Part shown: positions 36,621 to 44,320 of the stretch, in pieces
How positions within the stretch are numbered: the first letter of the stretch is position 1
How the letters are laid out: each line of letters starts with the position of its first letter
From: M3007 sp046329435
Lineage (GTDB): Bacteria > Bacteroidota > Bacteroidia > Chitinophagales > Saprospiraceae
Assembly (NCBI GenBank): GCA_046329435.1
Contig: JAXLUR010000013.1
Coordinates: 53,354 to 117,353 of the forward strand
Length of the DNA stretch: 64,000 nt
Direction of reading: 5' to 3'
Notes under the pieces: generated by a model
Database searches by the model: none
What the model was told of the DNA's origin: nothing
The model's input: only the letters and a program-made list of their open reading frames with translations
Program-made: the position numbers and the translations under genes

Positions 36621-37181
36621 TTAAACCGTCATGATTTCTTTTTCCTTGGCTGTTACGACTTTGTCCACCTGTTCGACGTACTTGTTGACCAGGTCCTGGA
36701 GTTCGGTTTCCTTGCGTTTTCCCATGTCTTCGGGAAGCCCTTCTTTTACGGCCTTTTTGATATGGTCGAGGGCTTTGTGGCGGGCGTTGCGCACGCCGAC
36801 CTTGCTTTCTTCGCCGGCGTGTTTGGCTTTCTTAACCAGGTCTTTGCGGCGTTCTTCGGTGAGCGGCGGCACGGCCAGGCGAATCACCTCGCCGTCATTG
36901 GCCGGCGTGATGCCCAGGTTGGCATTGATGAGGGCGCGTTCGATGGGGCCGAGCATGTTGCGCTCCCAGGGTTGTATGATGATCGTACGAGAGTCCGATA
37001 CTTGTACGTTGGCCACCTGGCTGAGCAGCGTAGGGGCGCCGTAGTATTCGACGTGTACGTCCTGGATAAGGTTGGTGGATGCTTTACCGGTGCGGAGTTT
37101 GGACAATTCGTGTTCCAGGTGCTCCATTGCTTTGTCCATGTGGGCTTTGGCCTCGGCCATGGTTCTACTGACGTCTTCCAT
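36621..37181 (-). CDS. frr: Ribosome recycling factor
   Basis: A 186-residue cytoplasmic protein that, with EF-G, splits ribosomes after termination. It matches the family along its whole length: HLEHELSKLRTGKAST (helix 1), VHVEYYGAPTLLSQVANV, DSRTIIIQPWERNMLGPIERALINANLG, IRLAVPPLTEERRKDLVKKAK and the C-terminal helix. ATG 37181 (MEDVSRTM) gives the usual length of about 185 residues. Confidence 0.96.
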   Translation of the reverse strand: MEDVSRTMAEAKAHMDKAMEHLEHELSKLRTGKASTNLIQDVHVEYYGAPTLLSQVANVQVSDSRTIIIQPWERNMLGPIERALINANLGITPANDGEVIRLAVPPLTEERRKDLVKKAKHAGEESKVGVRNARHKALDHIKKAVKEGLPEDMGKRKETELQDLVNKYVEQVDKVVTAKEKEIMTV

Positions 37182-37369
37182 ATAAGATCGTATGGTAAGG
37201 GTTGGATGAATATGCAGTTGTTGTTTTGCGGCGCAAAGTTCCGAAGTTTTCGATGGATTGTAAAAAAGCCGCCGCAAAATGTCGGCTTTTGATTTGTTTG
37301 GCAGGCCTGATACCTATTTTTTACGGGCAATGATGAAATGTCCTTACCTTCCCCCGTGTTAAAAGTGCC

Positions 37370-38620
37370 ATGCCAGAGCTACAAGAAATAAAACGCACCC
37401 TGTCGCAAATTGAAAAACTGGAGCGAGAGGTACATCTTAAACAATTGCAGATCACCAGCCTGCTGGCGATCACGCAGGCGATCAACGAGAATGTGTCGTC
37501 GGAAGGCCTTTTCGAAATGTACAACTCCTTTCTGCGCTGGGAAATCGGCATCAAGCGTATGGCCCTGTTCTTCCGCGAAACCGGCTACTGGGAGTGCAAA
37601 ACCGCTCTGGGCATCAATCCCGACCTGCTCGACCAGGATATCAGCCGGCAACTGCACCGTTTCCGCAGCAAACAACGCCTCGACCCCAACGAAGAACACC
37701 CCTTCCTGCGCGAGTTCGATATCGTCATACCAGTCATGCACAAAGACGAGGCCATCGCCTACACGTTTCTTGGCGGCTTCACCGACGACGACGACGTGTA
37801 CAACAAGGTCCAGTTTGTGACCACGATCACCAACGTGATCGCCGTAGCCATCGAAAACAAACGGCTGTTCAAAACCCAGCTCCGCCAGGAAGTGCTCAAC
37901 CGCGAGGTAGAGCTGGCTGCAGAAATACAACGCACCCTGGTGCCTTCGCGCCTGCCTTCGGGCGCCAAGTACCAGTTGTCGAGCATTTACAAACCCCACT
38001 TTGCCGTAGGGGGCGACTACTACGACGTCATCGAATTCCCCGACGAAAGCCTGGCTTTCTGCATCGCCGACATCACAGGCAAGGGCGTTTCGGCCGCGCT
38101 GCTGATGGCCAACTTTCAGGCCAACCTGCGCACGCTCGTCACCCGTTGCGACACCCTGGAAGAGATCGTTCACGAAATGAACGCCGCCGTGCACCGCGTG
38201 ACGCAGGGCGACCGTTTCATCACCCTGTTTCTGGGCAAATACGACCCCAATACCCGCACCCTGCACTACGTCAATGCCGGCCACACCCCTCCCCTGTTGC
38301 TCAGCAAGGGCGAGGTCACACGGCTCAAAAACGGCTGCACGGTACTGGGCTGGATGCCCGAGCTGCCTTTCCTCGAGATCGGCGGCCTTTGCCTGACCGA
38401 CGAGTCGGTGCTGTTTTCGTACACCGACGGGCTTACCGACATTTGCAACAAGGCCGGGGAAGAGTTCGGAGAAGAAAACCTGCTGGCTTTTTTGCGCGAA
38501 AATGCGACAGGCTGCAGCGCCAAAGAACTGAATACCAAGCTGTTTGCCGCCATTGAAACCTTCCGCGAAAGACAACCCTACCCCGATGATATTACCGTCC
38601 TGACTTGCAAATTTTTCTAG
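37370..38620 (+). CDS. SpoIIE/RsbU-type PP2C protein phosphatase
   Basis: A 416-residue cytoplasmic protein. A coiled coil (4-35) and a GAF-like sensor region (about 40-165) precede the phosphatase (about 180-416): AAEIQRTLVPSRLP, then VGGDYYDV with metal-binding Asp, ADITGKGVSAALLMA, YVNAGHTPPLLL and LFSYTDGLTDICN, PYPDDITVLTCKF. Such proteins dephosphorylate anti-anti-sigma (STAS) partners in response to a signal. No partner gene is adjacent. Confidence 0.9.
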   Translation: MPELQEIKRTLSQIEKLEREVHLKQLQITSLLAITQAINENVSSEGLFEMYNSFLRWEIGIKRMALFFRETGYWECKTALGINPDLLDQDISRQLHRFRSKQRLDPNEEHPFLREFDIVIPVMHKDEAIAYTFLGGFTDDDDVYNKVQFVTTITNVIAVAIENKRLFKTQLRQEVLNREVELAAEIQRTLVPSRLPSGAKYQLSSIYKPHFAVGGDYYDVIEFPDESLAFCIADITGKGVSAALLMANFQANLRTLVTRCDTLEEIVHEMNAAVHRVTQGDRFITLFLGKYDPNTRTLHYVNAGHTPPLLLSKGEVTRLKNGCTVLGWMPELPFLEIGGLCLTDESVLFSYTDGLTDICNKAGEEFGEENLLAFLRENATGCSAKELNTKLFAAIETFRERQPYPDDITVLTCKFF

Positions 38621-38722
38621 AAATAGTTTTCCTTTGCAACATTGCACCACCACAGCCTGTCTTATCGGACAGTCGAATAACAGTCATAACCACTACTTTT
38701 CTCCAACCAAATTTTTCAACGT

Positions 38723-39367
38723 ATGAAGATGTTTCTTAAAACCACCCTGTTCGCAGCCGCTCTGTTCGGTTGCGTCAATTTTGCCACGGCCCAGATCGAT
38801 TTCGGCGTAAAAGCCGGCCTCAACCTGGCCAACGTTTCGCTCAACAACATCGACGAAGCACCCGACACCAAAATGCTCATCACCTTCCAGGCCGGTGTCG
38901 TGGCCGACATCAACATCAGCGACAACCTGGCCATCCAGCCGGGTCTCTTGCTCGTCGGCAAAGGTTTCAAAATTGAAGAGGAACTCCTCGGCGAAACCTT
39001 CACCAGCACGGCCAATCCGATGTACCTGCAAATCCCGGTCAACGTACTGTACAAAGGCAACATGTTCTACGCCGGCGTCGGCCCGTACGTAGGCTACGGC
39101 CTGTTCGGTAAAGCCAAGTTCAAAGGCGGCGGCCAGTCCGATTCCGAAGACCTCAACTTCGGCAACGGCGAAGACGACGACTGGTCGGCACTCGACTTTG
39201 GCGCCAACATCGAAGCCGGCGTAATGCTCAACAACATCCGCATCGGCGCCGGCTACGCTCTGGGCCTCGCCAACGTCATCCCCGAAAATGCCCGCACGGG
39301 CGACGAATCGGGCAAAAACGGCGTGATCAGCGTCAACGTAGCCTACATGTTCGGCGGCAACGACTAA
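38723..39367 (+). CDS. PorT-family outer-membrane beta-barrel protein, copy 1
   Basis: A 214-residue protein: signal peptide (LFAAALFGCVNFATA), then an eight-stranded barrel pattern with FGVKAGLNLANVS, AIQPGLLLVGKGF, MYLQIPVNVLYKG, FYAGVGPYVGYGLFG and a last strand ISVNVAYMFGG. The opening glycine-rich strand is diagnostic of PorT/OMP_b-brl_2 proteins. It is nearly the same as copy 2 over long stretches of both protein and DNA. Role unknown; PorT itself assists T9SS in Porphyromonas but most paralogues are of unknown function. It has its own terminator at 39391. Confidence 0.88.
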   Translation: MKMFLKTTLFAAALFGCVNFATAQIDFGVKAGLNLANVSLNNIDEAPDTKMLITFQAGVVADINISDNLAIQPGLLLVGKGFKIEEELLGETFTSTANPMYLQIPVNVLYKGNMFYAGVGPYVGYGLFGKAKFKGGGQSDSEDLNFGNGEDDDWSALDFGANIEAGVMLNNIRIGAGYALGLANVIPENARTGDESGKNGVISVNVAYMFGGND

Positions 39368-39390
39368 TACTACTTGCCTCAAAGATTTTC

Positions 39391-39423
39391 AATGCCGGCT
39401 ACCCAGCGGTAGCCGGCATTTTT
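39391..39423 (+). terminator. Terminator after barrel copy 1
   Basis: A perfect 12-bp stem (AATGCCGGCTAC and its complement), 6-nt loop, then TTT. It makes copies 1 and 2 separate transcription units. Confidence 0.88.
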
Positions 39424-39493
39424 CATCCGCACACCGCCTGAAAAAGCAATAATTAACCTTTTTCACTCACTCATTCTCAATTTTAAGCAACTC

Positions 39494-40138
39494 ATGAAAT
39501 CTGTTTGCAAAATGGCTCTGATGGCCGTTGCCCTGTTCGGCGCCGTCAACTTTGCTGCTGCCCAGGTCAACTTCGGCGTAAAAGCCGGCCTCAACCTGGC
39601 CAACATCTCGTTCAGCAATTTCGATGTCGAACCCGACACCAAAATGCTCATCAATTTCCAGGCAGGCGTCATCGCCGACATCAACATCAGCGACAACCTG
39701 GCCATCCAGCCGGGCCTCTTGCTCGTCGGTAAAGGCTTCAAAGTGGAAGAAGAATTCCTCGGCGAAACCTTTAAAACCACGGCCAACCCGATGTACCTGC
39801 AAGTGCCCGTCAACGTACTGTACAAAGGCAATATGTTCTACGCCGGCGTCGGCCCGTACGTAGGCCTCGGCCTCTTCGGCAAAGCCAAATACGAAGATTC
39901 GACCGGCTCCGAGTCCGAAGACCTCACCTTTGGCAATGACGAAGCCGACCACTTCGCTCCGCTCGATTTCGGCGCCAACATCGAAGCCGGCGTGATGCTC
40001 AACAACATCCGCATCGGCGCAGGCTACGCCCTGGGCCTGGCCAACATCATTCCGGAAGGCGCCCGCAGCGACAATGAATCCGCCAAACACGGCGTGATCA
40101 GCGTCAACGTGGCTTACATGTTCGGCAGCAAGGAATAA
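39494..40138 (+). CDS. PorT-family outer-membrane beta-barrel protein, copy 2
   Basis: A 214-residue paralogue of copy 1 with the same length and nearly the same sequence: FGVKAGLNLANISF, INISDNLAIQPGLLLVGKGF, VPVNVLYKGNMFYAGVGPYVG, IEAGVMLNNIRIGAGYALGLANI. The loop between residues about 135 and 155 is the main difference (YEDSTGSESEDLTFGNDE against KGGGQSDSEDLNFGNGE). A recent tandem duplication is the simplest reading. It has a separate terminator at 40168. Confidence 0.88.
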   Translation: MKSVCKMALMAVALFGAVNFAAAQVNFGVKAGLNLANISFSNFDVEPDTKMLINFQAGVIADINISDNLAIQPGLLLVGKGFKVEEEFLGETFKTTANPMYLQVPVNVLYKGNMFYAGVGPYVGLGLFGKAKYEDSTGSESEDLTFGNDEADHFAPLDFGANIEAGVMLNNIRIGAGYALGLANIIPEGARSDNESAKHGVISVNVAYMFGSKE

Positions 40139-40167
40139 AATTGCCTGACTGACCGATAACATGCTTT

Positions 40168-40203
40168 CAGCCGGCCCTGCACTGCAGGGCCGGCTGTTTT
40201 TTT
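40168..40203 (+). terminator. Terminator after barrel copy 2
   Basis: A perfect 13-bp stem (CAGCCGGCCCTGC and its complement) with a 3-nt loop and a run of seven T. The T run is directly followed by the -7 box of copy 3. Confidence 0.93.
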
Positions 40204-40204
40204 A

Positions 40205-40212
40205 TACCTTTG
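40205..40212 (+). promoter_or_regulatory. Candidate -7 box for barrel copy 3
   Basis: TACCTTTG is an exact TAnnTTTG and lies 41 bp before the ATG at 40254, right behind the copy 2 terminator. Its -33 region would fall in the terminator stem and has no TTTG. Confidence 0.5.
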
Positions 40213-40253
40213 AAAGGTCTCCCGCCATCATTCACCAAATTGCCCTTTTCATC

Positions 40254-40910
40254 ATGAGAGCATTGTTTATTGTCAAAATGGTTGTTTGCCTGATTGTTCT
40301 TTTCGCAGCAAACAGCCCCGTTTCCGCACAGGTCCGCTACGGGTTCAGAGCGGGATTCAACCTGGCCAATGTAGCCGCCAAACCCGATCCTGACCCGAAT
40401 ACCAAAATGCAGCCGACCTTTCAGGCAGGTATGATTTTCGATATTCCGGCGGGCAAACATGTTACCGTGCAGCCCGGCCTGATGCTGGTGGGCAAAGGTT
40501 TCCGGTACACCTTTGATTTCTTCGGCGAATCCATTACGGCCACCAGCAACCCGATGTATTTGCAAATCCCGATCAGCCTGATGTACCAGAACAGCCAGGT
40601 TTACCTCGGCGCAGGCCCCTATGTCGGCCTGGGGGTATTCGGCAAAACCAAAGCGAAAAGCGGCGGACAAACCTCGTCGGAAAACATCGCCTTCGGCAAT
40701 GGCGGCGGCGACAACTACGGCCCTTTCGATCTTGGACTGAACATCGAAGCGGGCGTTAAGTTATCGGGCACCATGCGGGCCGGCATCGGCTACGGCCTCG
40801 GCCTGGCCAACGCCCTGCCCGAACCGTATCGCTCCAGTGAAAGCGCCGTCCGGCACCGCGTGCTGAGTTTCAACCTGACTTACCTGCCGGCCCGCAAGAA
40901 GAAGCAATAA
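40254..40910 (+). CDS. PorT-family outer-membrane beta-barrel protein, copy 3
   Basis: A 218-residue paralogue with signal peptide (MVVCLIVLFAANSPVSA). It keeps the family strands (YGFRAGFNLANVA, VTVQPGLMLVGKGF, NPMYLQIPISLMY, YLGAGPYVGLGVFG) but differs more than copies 1 and 2 do from each other. ATG 40254 is chosen because the earlier frame runs through the terminator. It ends with a basic PARKKKQ. Confidence 0.85.
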   Translation: MRALFIVKMVVCLIVLFAANSPVSAQVRYGFRAGFNLANVAAKPDPDPNTKMQPTFQAGMIFDIPAGKHVTVQPGLMLVGKGFRYTFDFFGESITATSNPMYLQIPISLMYQNSQVYLGAGPYVGLGVFGKTKAKSGGQTSSENIAFGNGGGDNYGPFDLGLNIEAGVKLSGTMRAGIGYGLGLANALPEPYRSSESAVRHRVLSFNLTYLPARKKKQ

Positions 40911-40950
40911 TGACTTGAAAAGCGCAGTGATGCATTGAAAACAATTTGAC

Positions 40951-40958
40951 TACGTTTG
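40951..40958 (+). promoter_or_regulatory. Candidate -7 box for barrel copy 4
   Basis: TACGTTTG fits TAnnTTTG, 53 bp before the ATG at 41012. A TTG at 40935 is somewhat too close for a standard -33 box. Confidence 0.45.
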
Positions 40959-41011
40959 CCGACGGCTATTAGCCGCTAACCTGTTCATTCACCTTTACCT
41001 TTTCATGTATC

Positions 41012-41656
41012 ATGAGTGCTTCTTTCAAATTCCTTCTCTTTTTTCTTGTCCTGTCCGGCACGACAAGCACGGCGGTTGCCCAGGTTCACCTGGGCGTAAA
41101 AGCCGGGCTCAACCTGGCCAACATGAATTACAGCGGTTCTCTCGATGGTCTCGACACGAAGTTGCTGACGACTTTCCAGGCCGGCCTGATCGCCGACATT
41201 GACCTGTCGGAACACGTCGCCATCCAGCCGGGTTTATTGCTCGTCGGCAAAGGCTCGCGGCAGGAACAAGCCAGTGTCAGCTTCACGGCCAAATACAGCC
41301 CGATGTACCTTCAGGTGCCGGTCAATGTGTTGTACAAGGACGGTTTGTTCTATGCAGGTATGGGGCCCTATGTAGCGTTCGGCCTTTTCGGCAATATCAA
41401 AATTGATCTCCCCGGCCTGATCAACCAAAATACGCAGATTCAGTTTGGCCGCACCGACAACGACGATTTCAGCGCCGTCGATTTGGGGCTCAACTTCGAA
41501 GCCGGCTTCACACTCGGGCAGGTCCGCCTTGGCGCAGGTTATGCACTCGGCATGCTCAATATGGTTCCGCAAGACCGCCGTGCAGGCGTTGACGGCGCTA
41601 TCACAAATGCCGTTATCAGCATTAATGCAGCCTATATGTTCGGCGGAGAGGAATAA
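41012..41656 (+). CDS. PorT-family outer-membrane beta-barrel protein, copy 4
   Basis: A 214-residue paralogue. Signal peptide (LLFFLVLSGTTSTAVA), then LGVKAGLNLANMNYS, HVAIQPGLLLVGKGS, SPMYLQVPVNVLYKDGLFYAGMGPYVAFGLFG, AGYALGMLNMVPQ and a final strand VISINAAYMFGGEE. It is closer to copies 1 and 2 than copy 3 is at several blocks. A terminator follows at 41673. Confidence 0.86.
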   Translation: MSASFKFLLFFLVLSGTTSTAVAQVHLGVKAGLNLANMNYSGSLDGLDTKLLTTFQAGLIADIDLSEHVAIQPGLLLVGKGSRQEQASVSFTAKYSPMYLQVPVNVLYKDGLFYAGMGPYVAFGLFGNIKIDLPGLINQNTQIQFGRTDNDDFSAVDLGLNFEAGFTLGQVRLGAGYALGMLNMVPQDRRAGVDGAITNAVISINAAYMFGGEE

Positions 41657-41672
41657 AAGCGTCTCTTCAGGG

Positions 41673-41709
41673 AAAGGCTGGTTCTGCAATGGAGAGCCGG
41701 CCTTTTTCT
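41673..41709 (+). terminator. Terminator after barrel copy 4
   Basis: Stem AAAGGCTGG / CCGGCCTTT (one G-T pair), 15-nt loop, then TTCTTTT-rich. It ends immediately before an ATG (41711) that could otherwise be taken as the start of the next gene. Confidence 0.7.
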
Positions 41710-41758
41710 TTTGCAAATACTTTCCTTCCGCACTATCTTCGCCGCAAATCTTTTTCCC

Positions 41759-42256
41759 GTGGGCAACAAAAACGAACCTTTTCTGATCGTCGTCAACAAC
41801 GGCCAGTACGAATTCAACATCACCCCTTCCGATGCTGCGGCGCTCGATGTGGTACACGAGCAAAACGGCATCCACCACCTGCTGGCCAATGGTCGCGCCC
41901 ACCGCGCCGAACTGATCGAAGCCGACTACACCCACCATACCTACATCATCCGGGTTGACGGCACCAAATACACCGTGCACATCAACGATCAGTACGAGCG
42001 CCTCATCAAACAACTCGGTTTGACCATTGGCGGCACGCAAAAACAAAACGCCGTCAAAGCCCCCATGCCGGGCCTGGTGCTCAACGTCATGGTCAGCCCG
42101 GGCCAGACCGTCCACAAAGGCGATACACTGCTTATTCTGGAAGCCATGAAGATGGAGAACGTCATCAAAGCCATCGGCGACGGCGTGGTCAAATCCGTAG
42201 CCGTGGAAAAAGGCATGGCCGTGGAAAAAGGTCACCTCCTCCTCGAAATGGAGTAG
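41759..42256 (+). CDS. Biotinyl/lipoyl carrier protein (acyl-CoA carboxylase BCCP-like)
   Basis: A 165-residue cytoplasmic protein. The C-terminal 75 residues are a biotinyl domain: APMPGLVLNVMVSPGQTVHKGDTLLILEAMKMENVI, with biotin-accepting Lys131 in EAMKMEN. The N-terminal half (FLIVVNNGQYEFNI..., YIIRVDGTKYTVHIND) resembles the BT/BCCP linker of propionyl-CoA or related carboxylases. The carboxylase subunits are not next to it. I start at GTG 41759 because ATG 41711 sits on the T run of the preceding terminator; TATCTTCG at 41734 could be its -7 box. The start is uncertain. Confidence 0.85.
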   Translation: MGNKNEPFLIVVNNGQYEFNITPSDAAALDVVHEQNGIHHLLANGRAHRAELIEADYTHHTYIIRVDGTKYTVHINDQYERLIKQLGLTIGGTQKQNAVKAPMPGLVLNVMVSPGQTVHKGDTLLILEAMKMENVIKAIGDGVVKSVAVEKGMAVEKGHLLLEME

Positions 42257-42435
42257 TCGTTTCAAGTTTTAAATTTCAGGTTCCAGGTTTTTGCGGTTTG
42301 TGTTTGCAAACCGGCCTTTGTCTTTTGGGCCGTTGGCGAAGCCTGCAACGCCGCACGCGCAGCGCAACAAATTCCTGAAAGCCAACCGCTTTCAATCCTG
42401 AGTTTTAACCTTGAAACTTTCAACCCCAGCAGGGT
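42257..42435. repeat. Heptad-type repeats flanking a convergent intergenic spacer
   Basis: The left end reads as degenerate seven-base units (TTTCAAG, TTTTAAA, TTTCAGG, TTCCAGG). The right end holds the same kind of units inverted (TTTTAAC, CTTGAAA, CTTTCAA). The spacer lies between the stops of the carrier protein and cyclase genes and no ORF is present. The two ends can pair imperfectly. Confidence 0.55.
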
Positions 42436-44064
42436 TCAAAACTGCTTGATGCCGGTCACGTAGTACATGTCCATAGCCGCTTTGTTTTTCGCCGCGATTT
42501 TACCGCGGTGCAGCCATTCGAATTCGTACTTGGAGGGCCAGAAGGTGGCTTCGCTGACATTGACACGGCCGGGGTCGCAGGATTCTTCCATACGGGCGGC
42601 AATGTTGACCGTGTCGCCCCAGATGTCGTAGGCAAATTTCTTTTTACCCACCACGCCGGCGACGACCGGGCCGGTATGAATACCGACGCGCGCTTCGAAA
42701 TAGGGAAGTCCGTGACTCTGGCGTTCGGCCTTGTGATGCAACAGAAAATCCTGGATTTCAAGTGCTGCCTTGACCATGTCCGAGGGGCTGGCGTTCATGT
42801 CGGACAGGCCGCTGGCGCAGATATAGGCATCGCCCACGGTTTTGATTTTTTCGATCCTGTACTGACTGATGATGCGGTCGAAATTGGAAAAGCAGTAATC
42901 GAGTTCTTCCACCAGGTTTTCGGGCGCCAGTCGTTCGGCTACGCCGGTAAAGCCGGTAAAATCGATGAACATAACCGTGGCCTGATCGTATTGCCGGGCG
43001 GCTACCTTGTTGTTGGTTTTGAGTTCCTGGGCGATGGCCGGCGGCAAAATATTGAGCAGCAGGCTATCGCTTTTCTTCTGTTCTTCCTCGATGATTTTGT
43101 TTTTCTCGGCCAGGTCGTCGGCTGCGCGGCGTTTGGCACGGTAGCGCAGGTAAAATGCGCCCGCCAGGATGAGCACCACGACAACGGCCATTGCAAGCAG
43201 GTTGCGAAGGTTTTCGTTGATCTTCTGAGTGAGTTCGTACTCGGCCACGCGGCGTTTTTGTTCCTGAAGTTCGCGTTCCTGTTGCACCCGCACGATAGAG
43301 TCGGCCATCTGTTCCTTGGTCAGGTTGTCGAGCAGGCGTGTTTTGATGCGGGAAAGGGAGTCGGAGCGCTGTTTTTCCTGAGAGATCTGGGAGATGGTTT
43401 GCTCCCGTTTGTTGAGTTCTTCCAGGTTTTTTTCCTGCACCTCACGCAGCTGGTTTTGGTAAACGGTTTCCAGGTTCTGGTTTTGGCCGGAGTTCTTTTC
43501 CAGTTGATCGATGAGGGTGGCGTTCTGGGATTCGAGCGCCTGCACCCGCGCTTCGAGCAGGCGCATTTCGGCGGTGCTGGAGCCGGTCCGGGTGCCGCCG
43601 GCGCCGTTACTTTTGAGGTAATTGACGGTTTCGTGGCTCCATTTGAGGGCTTCGCGCATGTCGTTTTGTTTGGTAGCGATATCCTCGAGGCGTTGCATCG
43701 AGTTGAGGGCTACATCGCGGATGCCGTAGTTGCGGGCGGTATTCCAGGCCTGATTGAAGCGGCCGGCGGCGTTGGCGTAGTCGCGGCGGCGGTAATGGGC
43801 TTCGCCGGCGAGGTAGATGGCGTCGGCTTCGCGGCGTTTTTCGCCCAGTTCGGAGGCCAGCATACTGGCGCGGTGCGCATAGTCGGCGGCCTGGGCGGGG
43901 TTGGAATTGAGCAATTTTTCGGCGATCTGATACGACAGGTTCATCTTTTCGCTCTTGGAGGTGGAGCGGTTGAGCTTGTTCTGCAGTTCACCTACGGATT
44001 GGGCTGAAAGGGACAGACTGGTCAGGGAAAAAACGGCCAGAAGAAATACGATCGAATATTTCAT
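42436..44064 (-). CDS. Class III adenylate/guanylate cyclase with exported TPR sensor region
   Basis: A 542-residue membrane protein from ATG 44064. Signal peptide (IVFLLAVFSLTSLSLSA), TPR-like helices (about 25-145), coiled coil (about 170-285), one membrane helix near 292-312 (LLAMAVVVVLILAGAFYL), a second short coil and a cytoplasmic class III cyclase domain. Metal-binding Asp near 368 in VMFIDFTGFTG and a second Asp in TVGDAYICASGL (near 409) are present, as is VAGVVGKKKFAYDIWGDTVNIAARMEE. It should make cAMP (or cGMP) in response to a periplasmic event. The nucleotide choice is not certain from sequence. Confidence 0.9.
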   Translation of the reverse strand: MKYSIVFLLAVFSLTSLSLSAQSVGELQNKLNRSTSKSEKMNLSYQIAEKLLNSNPAQAADYAHRASMLASELGEKRREADAIYLAGEAHYRRRDYANAAGRFNQAWNTARNYGIRDVALNSMQRLEDIATKQNDMREALKWSHETVNYLKSNGAGGTRTGSSTAEMRLLEARVQALESQNATLIDQLEKNSGQNQNLETVYQNQLREVQEKNLEELNKREQTISQISQEKQRSDSLSRIKTRLLDNLTKEQMADSIVRVQQERELQEQKRRVAEYELTQKINENLRNLLAMAVVVVLILAGAFYLRYRAKRRAADDLAEKNKIIEEEQKKSDSLLLNILPPAIAQELKTNNKVAARQYDQATVMFIDFTGFTGVAERLAPENLVEELDYCFSNFDRIISQYRIEKIKTVGDAYICASGLSDMNASPSDMVKAALEIQDFLLHHKAERQSHGLPYFEARVGIHTGPVVAGVVGKKKFAYDIWGDTVNIAARMEESCDPGRVNVSEATFWPSKYEFEWLHRGKIAAKNKAAMDMYYVTGIKQF

Positions 44065-44256
44065 ACCAAAGCGGGTCATGCCTGGGGCGGAGTAAAGGAA
44101 ATTTTTGATCCGCGGCAACAAAGTTCTATTTTGATAGGGTAAAAGGAACCGCGGTTAAAACCACATTAATGCTAAAATTCAAAAAATATTGGATGGAGCT
44201 ATCGCTCAAAGGTCGAAGATTGTTGTTGAACGCCCAAACGCCGGGGTGCGCTCATT

Positions 44257-44288
44257 TTTGAAAAAGCCCGTTGAAGACCCTACTTTTG
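44257..44288 (+). promoter_or_regulatory. Promoter of the DUF1015 gene
   Basis: TTTG (44257-44260), a 20-bp spacer and TACTTTTG (44281-44288) form a complete Bacteroidota promoter. It places the start of transcription near 44294 and supports ATG 44321 as the start codon. Confidence 0.8.
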
Positions 44289-44320
44289 TTCTCCTTTCAT
44301 GCCTCGCCTTTGTCCAGCCC

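Noticed and set aside
38657..38672. CTGTC-TTATCG-GACAG hairpin before barrel copy 1 as a terminator
   Set aside because: Only a 5-bp stem without a T run; too weak to call.
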